DNA of 64,000 nucleotides from DASSBR01 sp035708085 (GTDB lineage Bacteria > Pseudomonadota > Gammaproteobacteria > Natronospirales > DASSBR01): assembly GCA_035708085.1 (NCBI GenBank), contig DASSTE010000028.1, positions 1 through 64,000 of the forward strand. Reading direction: 5' to 3'. Under the pieces are notes generated by a model. That model saw only the letters and a program-made list of their open reading frames with translations. It did no database searches and was not told the origin of the DNA. This document shows positions 50,730-59,789 of this stretch, piece after piece. The translations under genes were made by a program, and so were the position numbers. How positions within the stretch are numbered: position 1 is the first letter of the stretch; each line of letters opens with the position of its first letter.

Positions 50730-52763
50730 TCAAACTCGTTCGGTGGTCGCCACTTCGACCGGAGCCGCTTCGTGACCGCCCGTTAATGCGCATGGCGGCC
50801 TCTCCAGCCACGCCTGGAACATCAGCACATTCCACAGCGAGTACTGCCAGTTGCGCGTTCCGGACAGATGCTCGCGCCATTGTTTGCGGATCGGCTCGGG
50901 CTCGAAATAACCTTGATCGGCGAGTTTGCGGGGATCGAGCAGCGCCTCCGCCCAGTCGCGCAGGTCGCCACGGAGCCAGCGCCCGATCGGCACGTCGAAG
51001 CCCATTTTGGGGCGCTCGACGAGCGGCTCCGGAACGTACCGGTGTAGCAGTTGTCGCAGTAGCCATTTGCCCTTTCCGTGGCGAACTTTGTAGCGTAGCG
51101 GCAGACGCCATGCGAACGCGATGACATCGGGATCCAGCAGGGGACACCGCACTTCCAGACTGACAGCCATGCTGGCGCGGTCGACCTTCGTGAGTATGTT
51201 TTCCGGAAGATAGGTCACACTGTCTAGCTGCATCATGCGCTCGATGAAATGATGCACCGGCGGACAGCCGGAGAGGTCGGTGAACGGCGTCGGCGGCTCA
51301 ACCGCCGACTTGACGACCGCGGCTGGATCCCGCCATTGGGAGAACAGGTCGCGATACATCGCCACAGCATCGGACTGCCTGAGCAGCGGCGCCAACTTGT
51401 GCAGCTTGTCGCCCGGCGCGATACGGGCACCGCCGCCCATCACCGGCTCGACAATGCGCAGCAGCCGATCCCAGCGCTCCGCGGGCACGCGCTCGATCAA
51501 GCTGGCCAGCGCCCGCCGCCCCGACACCGGCAGCGCAGACAGACCGCGTACCAGTTTCATGGCGAGCAGGTACCGCGTATAACCCGCGAACAACTCGTCG
51601 CCGCCGTCGCCGGATAATGCGACCGTCACCTGCCCACGTGCCAGGCGCGCCACGATATGGGTGGGAATCTGCGACACGTCGGCAAGCGGCTCGTCGTAAA
51701 TTCGGGGCAAGTCCGGAATCAGCGCCATCGCTTCGTCGGGGCTGACGTACAGTTCGGTGTGATTCGTGCCGAGATGCGCGGCCACCTGCTTCGCGAAACC
51801 GGCTTCGTTGTAGTCCTTCTCGTGGAAGCCGATCGAGAACGTTTTGATCGGCGACGACGACGCGCCCTGCATCAGCGCCGCCACGATGCTCGAGTCGATA
51901 CCGCCGGATAACAGCGCGCCCAGCGGCACGTCCGCGACCATGCGGGATCGCACCGCCTCCCGGAGTTCGTCTTCAAGGTCGTCGAGCGCCTCGCGCTCCG
52001 TGCCCGCATAGGGTTCGTCGAAGCCAGCCTGCACAACCTCGGCAACCGACCAGTATTGCTGACGATACGGTGACAAAGCGTCGAAATCCGCGTGTCGCGG
52101 TAACGCATCGACCGGCAGCGTCAATACCTCGGCCTGCCGCAGCTTGTAGATTCCGTCGTAAATGCTGTAAGGCGCGGGAATGTAATTGTGCCGCAGCAAC
52201 AACATCAAAGCGTCGCGGTTGATCGGTAACTGGAATCCGGGCACTGCGCAAAGCGCTTTCAGTTCGGAGGCGAACGCGAAGCAACCGTTGATCCACCCGT
52301 AATAAACCGGCTTCTTGCCCGCTCGGTCCCGGGCCAGCGACAATTCCCGGCGCGCGCTGTCCCATAGTCCGAGCGCCAACATCCCGCTGGCGCGCCTGAG
52401 CGCTTCGGGCAGGCCCCACGCCTCGATCGCCGCGAGCAGCACCTCGGTGTCGGAATGGCCGCGAAAAGAATATCCCAGCGCCACAAGTGCGCGCCGCAGC
52501 TCCTGAAAATTGTAAATCTCGCCGTTGAAAACGAGATGATAGCGGCCACTGGCCGAGCGCATCGGCTGGTGACCTTCGGCGGACAGATCGATGATCGAGA
52601 GCCGCCGAAATCCGAGCGCGACCTGGGCTGCTCCGTCTACCCAGGTGCCGCCATCGTCCGGCCCCCGGTGAGCGATCCGGTCGGACATCCGCTGCGCAAG
52701 CGCCGCAAGTGCCTCTTCCGAGTATTGCGCCCTGAGGCTGGCGAAACCGGCGATACCGCACAT
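50730..52763 (-). CDS. asnB: Asparagine synthase-type amidotransferase (glutamine-hydrolysing)
   Basis: 677 residues, complete class II enzyme. Cys2 nucleophile (MCGIAGF), RGPDDGG, LVFNGEIYNFQ, GHSDTEVLL and RDRAGKKPVYYG form the glutaminase. The PP-loop is LLSGGIDSS (285-292), followed by ALSGDGGDELFAGY. In XrtA loci such proteins are thought to amidate a glycan component; ordinary asparagine synthesis is the alternative. The ATG shares one base with the upstream GT4 stop (TGATG). The tail after YSLWNVLMFQAWL is a short Ala/Pro-rich extension. Confidence 0.93.
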   Translation of the reverse strand: MCGIAGFASLRAQYSEEALAALAQRMSDRIAHRGPDDGGTWVDGAAQVALGFRRLSIIDLSAEGHQPMRSASGRYHLVFNGEIYNFQELRRALVALGYSFRGHSDTEVLLAAIEAWGLPEALRRASGMLALGLWDSARRELSLARDRAGKKPVYYGWINGCFAFASELKALCAVPGFQLPINRDALMLLLRHNYIPAPYSIYDGIYKLRQAEVLTLPVDALPRHADFDALSPYRQQYWSVAEVVQAGFDEPYAGTEREALDDLEDELREAVRSRMVADVPLGALLSGGIDSSIVAALMQGASSSPIKTFSIGFHEKDYNEAGFAKQVAAHLGTNHTELYVSPDEAMALIPDLPRIYDEPLADVSQIPTHIVARLARGQVTVALSGDGGDELFAGYTRYLLAMKLVRGLSALPVSGRRALASLIERVPAERWDRLLRIVEPVMGGGARIAPGDKLHKLAPLLRQSDAVAMYRDLFSQWRDPAAVVKSAVEPPTPFTDLSGCPPVHHFIERMMQLDSVTYLPENILTKVDRASMAVSLEVRCPLLDPDVIAFAWRLPLRYKVRHGKGKWLLRQLLHRYVPEPLVERPKMGFDVPIGRWLRGDLRDWAEALLDPRKLADQGYFEPEPIRKQWREHLSGTRNWQYSLWNVLMFQAWLERPPCALTGGHEAAPVEVATTERV

Positions 52764-54007
52764 CAGCAGTCCCTCGCCACGGCAGCCAATTTCCGCCGCG
52801 GTCGACCGGCCCCGCGACCGGCGGCGCCGAGCGCCCGCTTGAACAATGCCAGTTGGCCGCGGGTCGTCGCATCCCAGCCCAGCGTCTCGGCGAAGCGCCG
52901 CGTGTCTTCCCGGCGCGGGTAGTGCTCGAACAGGATTCGTGCCGCTTCGACCACGGCCGCCGCGCTGCGCGACTGCATCAATACTCCCGCCTCGGGCGCG
53001 GTCATGATTTCGGGAATGCCGCCCGCCGGCGTCGCAATGACCGGCGTGCCGCAAGCGAGCGCTTCCAGCACGACATTCGGCATACCCTCGCGATCCGTGG
53101 CGAGCACCAGCGCATCCGCCGCCCCGTACCATTCTCTCAGTTGCGTCTGGGGGACGTTGGCGACAAACCGCACGCGGTCGGAAAGCCCCAGTTCAGCAAC
53201 CTGCCGGTGCAGTGCGTCCACCATGCCGCCCGGCTCCGTCCCGCGCTCGCCGACTATAACAAGATCGGTAGCCGGCAAACTCGCAAGCGCGGCAATAGCA
53301 AGATGATGGCCTTTGCGTTCAATAAGATGTCCCACCGAAATCAGGGTGCGTCTGGTCAGCCCGAGTTTTTGCCGCACCGCAATGCGATCTACCGGCTTGA
53401 AGAGATGCAGGTCGACCCCGTTGCGCAACACGGTCACTCGCTCCTCCGGCACACTCATCGCGCACAGACGGCGCTTCAAATCTGCCGAAACCGTTACGAT
53501 GCCGGCCGCCTGATCGGCGGCATCCAGAATCATCCGGCGCGGCAGTCGGTGGCGCGGGAAATACATGACGTCGTCGCCCCGGCAGGTCACGATGACAGGC
53601 TTGTTTAATGCGCGGCCCAGCCACACCGCAGCCACACCGTCGGGATAAAAGTAGTGCGCGTCGATCAGATCGAAGTCGTAGCCTTCGGCGATAATGCGGC
53701 GCAGCACGCCCTGCATTGCGTGGAAGAGGAGCTTCGGCGCCAGGTTCATGCCCACCTTCGGGATGGACGGAAACCGCGGATGGAGAATCGAAATGCCATG
53801 CCGCAGCTCCATGTACGGGACGGATGCGTACATCCCGTAACGGCCGAACGCGCGCCCGCTGAAAGGAAACCACGGCACCGGGGCAACCACACGGGCCGTT
53901 ACTTCGCCCGTTTCGACCAGCCGGCGCAAACGCTGCTCGACGAAAATTCCGTGCCGAGGCTGCCGTTCGTTGGGGTAAAGCAGCGAAAAAGTGAGAATTT
54001 TAAGCAT
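52763..54007 (-). CDS. Glycosyltransferase family 4, exosortase-A-associated type
   Basis: 414-residue GT-B enzyme. MLKILTFSLLYPNERQPRHGIFVE is typical of the exosortase-A-linked GT4 group. Other motifs: FDLIDAHYFYPDGVAAVWL, VIVTCRGDDVMYFPRH, VTVLRNGVDLHLF, ISVGHLIERKGHHLAI and EGMPNVVLEALACGTPVIAT. It is upstream of asnB with a one-base overlap. It is probably needed for the EPS repeat unit; the sugar is unknown. Confidence 0.93.
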   Translation of the reverse strand: MLKILTFSLLYPNERQPRHGIFVEQRLRRLVETGEVTARVVAPVPWFPFSGRAFGRYGMYASVPYMELRHGISILHPRFPSIPKVGMNLAPKLLFHAMQGVLRRIIAEGYDFDLIDAHYFYPDGVAAVWLGRALNKPVIVTCRGDDVMYFPRHRLPRRMILDAADQAAGIVTVSADLKRRLCAMSVPEERVTVLRNGVDLHLFKPVDRIAVRQKLGLTRRTLISVGHLIERKGHHLAIAALASLPATDLVIVGERGTEPGGMVDALHRQVAELGLSDRVRFVANVPQTQLREWYGAADALVLATDREGMPNVVLEALACGTPVIATPAGGIPEIMTAPEAGVLMQSRSAAAVVEAARILFEHYPRREDTRRFAETLGWDATTRGQLALFKRALGAAGRGAGRPRRKLAAVARDC

Positions 54008-54027
54008 CTAAACACCTTCTTGACGAG

Positions 54028-55038
54028 CTATCCGCCGGCAGTCGAAATCGCTCTCGAATCCCGCTCACGATACAAATCCACCAGCCGGCTGGTGTCGAGA
54101 ACGGCCGCGATGCTGTCGATGCTGTCCGGGGGCAATTCTTCGCGCCAGCGGAGCTCGGAATGGCGGGGGTCCTTGTAAACGCTGTAATAGGCGGCCGCGT
54201 CGCTTTGCGTGCTCTGCCCGATGAACGTTTCAGTCTGCCCGTTCCACGTCAAACCGGCGAAGTCGAAAAGGCTCCGGCTCGTTCGCATGGGGTCTTCGCA
54301 CAAGTCTTCGTAGCGGACGAGACGCGTCCGGCCGACTTCGCTGACGTCATCAAGTGCCTTTTCGTTCTTGAGCACCCACATCCATGCCAGCCTCTCCACC
54401 GGCCGCATCCGCCGCAGATCGTCGAGTGTCAACCCGTGGCGTCGTGCCTGCGGCGTCTCGAGCAGCTTTTTAAACAGATCATAAAATTCACTTGTCGGAG
54501 AATTGTCGCGGAACGCGCCCTGCCGCTCGCCGCGGAGAACGGAATTGATTTGGCCGCAAGGATGGCGAACCAAATGGATAGCGATCGCCTCCGGCAGCGC
54601 GCGCATCAGCAGTCCGAGACGGCCCAGCGATTCGATGGATTTCCAGACGATCATCGGCGTCGGCTGAATTTTGTCTGCACGGGCGCCGACTACGGGCACT
54701 TCCAGGTTGGCCTTCGCCCCCACCTTGGCGGCCAGGGCCGCCGCCTCCAGAAGTCGATGGCGGAACCGGCCGCGCCACGATTTTTGAAACAGCGGCATCT
54801 TTGCCGCGACGAGCGCGTCGTTGCGGCGCGGCAGTTCGGCGACGAACCGGTGAATGAAGTCGGAGTACCTTTCCGCTTCGGTCGGCGCAGGAAAGCGGGG
54901 CAACGCTTCAAGCCGCGGGTAGTTGTCCGGCTCGTGGCGATACAGCGTGTCCGGATGACTGTCGAAAATTTTGCCCAGCCAGGTCGTACCCGAGCGCGGC
55001 AGCCCGAAGATGAGAAGAATTGGCGGTCGTCCCTGCAC
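54028..55038 (-). CDS. Sulfotransferase
   Basis: 336-residue sulfotransferase. PPILLIFGLPRSGTTWLGKI is a textbook 5'-phosphosulfate loop; IAIHLVRHPCGQINSVLRGE is the 3'-phosphate site; LVRYEDLCEDP follows. I use a GTG at 55038 with AGGA 9 bases upstream because it clears the end of the upstream amidotransferase; an ATG 24 codons earlier lies inside that gene. The gap to the upstream stop is 16 bases. It is the third sulfotransferase in the window and the one embedded in the XrtA core. Confidence 0.88.
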   Translation of the reverse strand: MQGRPPILLIFGLPRSGTTWLGKIFDSHPDTLYRHEPDNYPRLEALPRFPAPTEAERYSDFIHRFVAELPRRNDALVAAKMPLFQKSWRGRFRHRLLEAAALAAKVGAKANLEVPVVGARADKIQPTPMIVWKSIESLGRLGLLMRALPEAIAIHLVRHPCGQINSVLRGERQGAFRDNSPTSEFYDLFKKLLETPQARRHGLTLDDLRRMRPVERLAWMWVLKNEKALDDVSEVGRTRLVRYEDLCEDPMRTSRSLFDFAGLTWNGQTETFIGQSTQSDAAAYYSVYKDPRHSELRWREELPPDSIDSIAAVLDTSRLVDLYRERDSRAISTAGG

Positions 55039-55054
55039 GTTCAGAGTTCCTGCG

Positions 55055-56995
55055 TTAGTTGGCCATTGCGGCCGGCCGCAACAGGGCCGTTGCGTCGGCG
55101 GTTGGAGCATCGCCTTCCATTTGGCGTAGAAAGCCGTCGAACATCAGCAGCGCCCACAGCACCGGCGCATAGTCGTGTATACCCGCCTGGTGCTGATCGA
55201 CGAGGCGGCGAAGTTGCGCGGATGCGAATATGCCGGTCCCTTCGAGCCGCGCTCCCAGCACCGTTTCACGCACCTGCTGCCTGAGCGCCCCCCGGAACCA
55301 TTCCGGCAGCGGTACCGCGAAGCCCATCTTCGGCCGATACAGCACGTCGTTCGGAAGATACGGCTGGAGTGCCTTCTTGAGTATGTACTTGCCCTCGCGG
55401 CCCTTGAGTTTCAGCGCCGGTGACAGTCGTGCGGCCTGCTCGACGAAATGGTGGTCGAGGAAAGGCACGCGCACCTCGAGGCTGTGCGCCATGCTGGCGC
55501 GATCGACCTTGGTCAAAATGTCACCCGGCAGGTAGGTCTTCAGATCCAGGTACTGCACCAGCGACAGCGGATCTTCCGGGCCGCTTCGCGCGTAATGCCT
55601 GAAGACTTCAACCGACCGGTAATCCTGCAATTCGCGTTCGAACGACGCATTGAAAAGCCGCCGGCGCAGGTAATCCGGAAATATCGATACGCTGTCGAGA
55701 TAACCGGCCAGTTGATCCATCGCAAGCGACTGGAACGTCGTCTTGGCGCGCAGGTAGCGCGGTGCCCAGTCGGCCTTCGGATAGGTCGCGCCGAGAAAGC
55801 CGAACAGCGGCGCGCGCAATGCCTGTGGAACGAGCGAGCGTACGCGCTGCTCATGCGCGCTCCACCGATGACGGCGATAGCCGGCGAAATTTTCGTCGCC
55901 GCCGTCGCCGGACAGCGCGACCGTCACCCGCTTCCGTGCCAGCCCGCAAACGCTGTACGTGGGAATCGCGGAGCTGTCGGCATAAGGCTCGTCGTAGGCT
56001 TTCACCAGCGTATCGATCAGGCCGACGTGAGTCGGTTCGACCTGCTCGACATGGTGGTTGGTGCGATAGCGGGCGGCGACCTGGGCGGCAAACGCCGCTT
56101 CGTTGTATTTGGGGTCGCCAAACGAGATCGAGCAGGTGTTGACGGGATCGTCCCGCAGTCCGGCCATCATCGCGACCACCGCGCTCGAGTCTACGCCGCC
56201 GGACAGGAAGGCGCCCAGCGGCACGTCGGCCATCAACCGGTATTCGACCGAACGCCGCAGGCCTTCAATCAAGGCTTCGCCCGCCTCGGCCTCGCCGGCG
56301 GACCGGGGCTCGAAATCGAGCGTCCAGTATTCTCTCGGCACCGGCGTCGCCCGGCCGCGCTGCAAGGTGAGCACATGCGCCGGCGCGAGCTTGCGCGCGC
56401 TCTTCAGAATCGTCTTTGGATCGGGAACGTAGCCGAAGGTGAAATAATCCTCGACAGCAGTCGGCTCCATTGCGCGCGGCAGGTCCGGATGCAGCAGCAA
56501 CGCCTTCAGCTCCGAGCCGAAGATCAGCCAGCCGGTGGGTAGCACCGCGTAATGCAGCGGCTTGATGCCGAGGCGGTCGCGCGCGAGAAACAGGCGGTCG
56601 CAATTGCGATCCCAGAGCGCGAAGGCAAACATGCCGTTGAAATGCCTGACGCAGTCTTCGCCCCACTTCGCCCATGCGTACACGATCACCTCGGTGTCGC
56701 AGTGGGTGCGAAAGACATAGCCGTCGGCGGTCAATTCCTCCTTCAGTTCCTTGAAGTTATAAATTTCGCCGTTGTAGGTGACGCCGATAATGCCGTCGTC
56801 GCTGAACAGCGGCTGCTCGCCGCCGTCGAGATCAATGATCGACAGGCGCCGATGGCCGAGACCGAGTCCGGGCTCTACGTGAATGCCACTGCCGTCGGGG
56901 CCGCGGTGGGCCAGACTGTCCGTCATGCGCGTCAGCAATGCGCGGTCGATCGGCCGCCGCCCCGTCAAATCGAATATGCCGGCTATTCCACACAT
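55055..56995 (-). CDS. XrtA/PEP-CTERM system amidotransferase 1
   Basis: 646 residues, class II amidotransferase plus asparagine-synthetase domain, matching the exosortase A system-associated amidotransferase family. Cys2 (MCGIAGIFDLTGRRPIDRAL), SLAHRGPDGSG, YNGEIYNFKEL, CDTEVIVYAW, RDRLGIKPLHYA; PP-loop FLSGGVDSS (264-271); ALSGDGGDENFAGYRRHRW. The family's substrate is not established, but it always accompanies XrtA EPS genes. The start overlaps the upstream glycosyltransferase by 13 bases. Confidence 0.95.
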   Translation of the reverse strand: MCGIAGIFDLTGRRPIDRALLTRMTDSLAHRGPDGSGIHVEPGLGLGHRRLSIIDLDGGEQPLFSDDGIIGVTYNGEIYNFKELKEELTADGYVFRTHCDTEVIVYAWAKWGEDCVRHFNGMFAFALWDRNCDRLFLARDRLGIKPLHYAVLPTGWLIFGSELKALLLHPDLPRAMEPTAVEDYFTFGYVPDPKTILKSARKLAPAHVLTLQRGRATPVPREYWTLDFEPRSAGEAEAGEALIEGLRRSVEYRLMADVPLGAFLSGGVDSSAVVAMMAGLRDDPVNTCSISFGDPKYNEAAFAAQVAARYRTNHHVEQVEPTHVGLIDTLVKAYDEPYADSSAIPTYSVCGLARKRVTVALSGDGGDENFAGYRRHRWSAHEQRVRSLVPQALRAPLFGFLGATYPKADWAPRYLRAKTTFQSLAMDQLAGYLDSVSIFPDYLRRRLFNASFERELQDYRSVEVFRHYARSGPEDPLSLVQYLDLKTYLPGDILTKVDRASMAHSLEVRVPFLDHHFVEQAARLSPALKLKGREGKYILKKALQPYLPNDVLYRPKMGFAVPLPEWFRGALRQQVRETVLGARLEGTGIFASAQLRRLVDQHQAGIHDYAPVLWALLMFDGFLRQMEGDAPTADATALLRPAAMAN

Positions 56996-58227
56996 TGTCG
57001 TTTTCCTGCTGCCGTTTCCGTACCCAAAAATCCGTCGTACAGGCTGGTGTAGGCGGCGACCATCGCATCCAGACTGAACTCGCGTTCGGCGCGCTCACGC
57101 CCCGCCTGTCCGTGCGCGACTGCGCGCTCCGGTGCAGCCACGTATTGCTCGATTGCGCCGGCCAGCGCCGCGGCGTCGGCAGGTGGAATCAGCGCCCCCG
57201 TTCTACCGTCCAGCACCAATTCCGGACTGCCGCCGACGCGCGTGGCGATCACCGGCAGGCCCGACGCCATGGCTTCGAGTATCGTGTTCGAGATGCCCTC
57301 GTTGAGCGACGGCAGCACAAATACATCGAGGCCCTGCAGTATCGCGGCAATGTCGTCACGGCGGCCGGGCAGCCACGCCAGCGCCGACAGCCCTTCGCGC
57401 TCCAGCACTGCCTTCGATTCGCGCCGCAGCGGCCCGTCCCCGACCATCACCAGACGTACCGTGTCCTGCAGCGCCGGGTGCTCGCGGAGCAGCGCCGCAA
57501 AAGCTCGCGCCAGAGTGACCTGGTCCTTGACCGGATCCATGCGGCCGACGGTGCCGACGATGAATTTGCCCGGACCGAATTCACGCCCGGCGCTGGCGAC
57601 CAGCGCCTGCCGCGCGCGGCGCGCGGGACAAAAGGCGGCGGTATCGACACCGTTGCAGATCGACACCACCCGCTCGCCGGGGATGCCGACCGTGTCCCTC
57701 AGCCAGCCGCCCAGATGATTCGAAACGGTGACCTGGCGGTGAATCAGCGGCGATACCGCTCGCCGCAGCCATTTGTACTTGCGGCTGTCGCCGTTCAGGT
57801 CGGTCATGTCCCAGCCGTGTTCGCCGTGAATCCGCCGCGGCACGCCGGCTAACGCGGCGACGACGGCGCTGTCCAGCGTGCCGTAATTGCGCGTGTGGAC
57901 GATGTCCGGCTTGAGCCGTCGGAGCAGCCGCCACAGGCGCACGTAAACGCCGAAGTCCTTGCCGGCGCGCTTGTGCAGCGCAAACACCCGCACGCCCGGC
58001 CTGGTGATGCGCTCGCGGAAATCAGTGAAGTGACTGAGGCAGATCACCACGTGGCGATAGCGCTCAGGCATCCGGTTGATCAGGTTGACGAGGCCGTTTT
58101 CGAGGCCGCCGACATCGAGCGAAAAGACGATGTGCACGATCAGCGGATACGAGGCAGCCGCACGCAACCGCGTCGTCTCGGCCGGCAGGCTTGTATCGTC
58201 CCGCATCGTGCTGCTGCGAACGTTCAT
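56983..58227 (-). CDS. XrtA/PEP-CTERM-associated sugar transferase (Stp2 type)
   Basis: 414-residue GT4 of the exosortase-A group. LIVHIVFSLDVGGLENGLVNLIN, VHTRNYGTLDSAVVAALAG, RRIHGEHGWDM, VSICNGVDTAAFCP, VGTVGRMDPVKDQ and NEGISNTILEAMASGLPVIAT. The 20 residues before YPLIVHIV are poorly conserved, and MRDDTS at 58206 is an alternative start. The ATG overlaps the xrtA stop (ATGA). Confidence 0.95.
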   Translation of the reverse strand: MNVRSSTMRDDTSLPAETTRLRAAASYPLIVHIVFSLDVGGLENGLVNLINRMPERYRHVVICLSHFTDFRERITRPGVRVFALHKRAGKDFGVYVRLWRLLRRLKPDIVHTRNYGTLDSAVVAALAGVPRRIHGEHGWDMTDLNGDSRKYKWLRRAVSPLIHRQVTVSNHLGGWLRDTVGIPGERVVSICNGVDTAAFCPARRARQALVASAGREFGPGKFIVGTVGRMDPVKDQVTLARAFAALLREHPALQDTVRLVMVGDGPLRRESKAVLEREGLSALAWLPGRRDDIAAILQGLDVFVLPSLNEGISNTILEAMASGLPVIATRVGGSPELVLDGRTGALIPPADAAALAGAIEQYVAAPERAVAHGQAGRERAEREFSLDAMVAAYTSLYDGFLGTETAAGKRQCVE

Positions 58228-59789
58228 GGCATTGCCAGCCGACGTTCGAGTTGCGGGTACAGTGTTTTCGTCAGGTTCGCCAGCGCCGCCTCAGCGCGCT
58301 GCCGACCGCCGGGCCGGTAGTCCGTCGATACGGCGACCACTGAAGAAGTCAGCCCGGCGCCGCTCAACTGTGCCCATGCCTGCCAGCCGCGCACGCGCAC
58401 CCGGCTCGTCAACGTACGGCCATTGACGCCGTACCAGTACCAGACGATGCGCCTGTCGAAGCGGCTGCCGAGACGAATTTCGCGAACCGTAAGCCGGTCG
58501 CCGCCGGGCAAGGTCAGCGTGCGGGTCGATGAGCCCGCAAGGATGTAGTGGTCGGCATCGTATAGCCGGTTGTGATAGGCCAACAGGTCGTGACCATCGA
58601 CCTGTGCGCCATGATAAATGGCCGCATACAAATCCACCCGCCATCCATTGTCGCGCGCATAAGTGCCCTCTATGCGCGTATCGGCGCCGGCATATGCCGG
58701 ATGCCACGCGCCCGCGTCCGCATTGCTCCTCAGTGCCCATCCGCCCGCGCCGGGCAGCGACAGCGACTGCACCGGCTGAGACGGGACGCGGCTTTGCATC
58801 CATGCGGCCGAAGCCGGCGCCGCCACCAGCAGCGCCAGTGCAACCACCCCTGCCGGAATCACGCGCTGCCATGATGCGTCTGCTGTTCGTCCGCCCCGGG
58901 CCGGCAATTCACGCGGCTCTTCGCGCAAGAACCAGCCGGCCAGCAGCAGCAGGAACAGCACCGTGCCGAAAAACTGCCAGCCAAAGATCATGTGATCCGT
59001 ACCTTCGGCGTACTGCACGCCGAACGTGCCGCCGATCAGGATCGTGAAATACACGCGCAGGCCGTTTGCGATGATGGGCACGATCATCGAAGCGATGACG
59101 AATCCGACCCGCCGCCAGATGCTATTGAACATCAGGTAAGCGAACAGGATGCCGAGCGCGGTGCAGGCGAGGAAAAACCGGACGCCGCTACAGGCCTCCT
59201 CAACGTTGGCCGTCATCCAGGGTGTCATGATGCTGTGGCCCTGCAGCAGCACGGGCGTCCCCATCAGGTGCAGGGCCTTGACGCTGAATACGGCGGTGAA
59301 TGTCTGCAGCGGCCCGACCATCGAATGCAGGAAGCCGAACGGGATCGCGAAAACGAGATATGCAAGCGGAAACGCCAGGGCGCGCGTCACCGCGGTCCCG
59401 AAGAACAGCAACACCAGGATCGGAAAGGTGCCGACAAAAGCAACCTGCTGGACTATGTCGACATTGGCTATGCGGCCGAGGAACCAGACGAAAACGGTTG
59501 CGGCGAGTAACGGCAGCGCCCATGGACATACGCGGGGCGCATAGCCCGCCGTCAGCTCATGCCGCTTCGACCAGGCAAGCCACACGCAGACCGGAAAAAT
59601 CAGGAACGCATACTGGAACATGCCGGTGTGTTCCCAGGCGGTTACCAGAGAAACGACGGTCGTCCAGTAGAGAGCGATCAGCACGGCCGCGGCAGCCGCG
59701 AAGCCGGCCCCGGCCTGGCGCCACGAGACCGGGCGATCGATTGTCACCTGCTCGGCAACGGCGGCTTTTTCCAGCGTGACGCGATTCAT
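58224..59789 (-). CDS. xrtA: Exosortase A fused to an EpsI domain
   Basis: 521 residues. The N-terminal part (about 30-285) is a polytopic exosortase with the catalytic triad: Cys200 in NVEEACSGVRF, Arg245 in IIANGLRVYF and His266 in GTDHMIFGW. It should cleave PEP-CTERM proteins and transfer them to a glycan or lipid anchor. After a linker (about 288-310) a further helix leads to a periplasmic EpsI-like domain with GTYARDNGWRVDLYAAIY and RIVWYWYGVNGR. The fusion form is known for this family. No PEP-CTERM substrate gene is in the window. The stop overlaps the next gene by 4 bases. Confidence 0.96.
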   Translation of the reverse strand: MNRVTLEKAAVAEQVTIDRPVSWRQAGAGFAAAAAVLIALYWTTVVSLVTAWEHTGMFQYAFLIFPVCVWLAWSKRHELTAGYAPRVCPWALPLLAATVFVWFLGRIANVDIVQQVAFVGTFPILVLLFFGTAVTRALAFPLAYLVFAIPFGFLHSMVGPLQTFTAVFSVKALHLMGTPVLLQGHSIMTPWMTANVEEACSGVRFFLACTALGILFAYLMFNSIWRRVGFVIASMIVPIIANGLRVYFTILIGGTFGVQYAEGTDHMIFGWQFFGTVLFLLLLAGWFLREEPRELPARGGRTADASWQRVIPAGVVALALLVAAPASAAWMQSRVPSQPVQSLSLPGAGGWALRSNADAGAWHPAYAGADTRIEGTYARDNGWRVDLYAAIYHGAQVDGHDLLAYHNRLYDADHYILAGSSTRTLTLPGGDRLTVREIRLGSRFDRRIVWYWYGVNGRTLTSRVRVRGWQAWAQLSGAGLTSSVVAVSTDYRPGGRQRAEAALANLTKTLYPQLERRLAMP

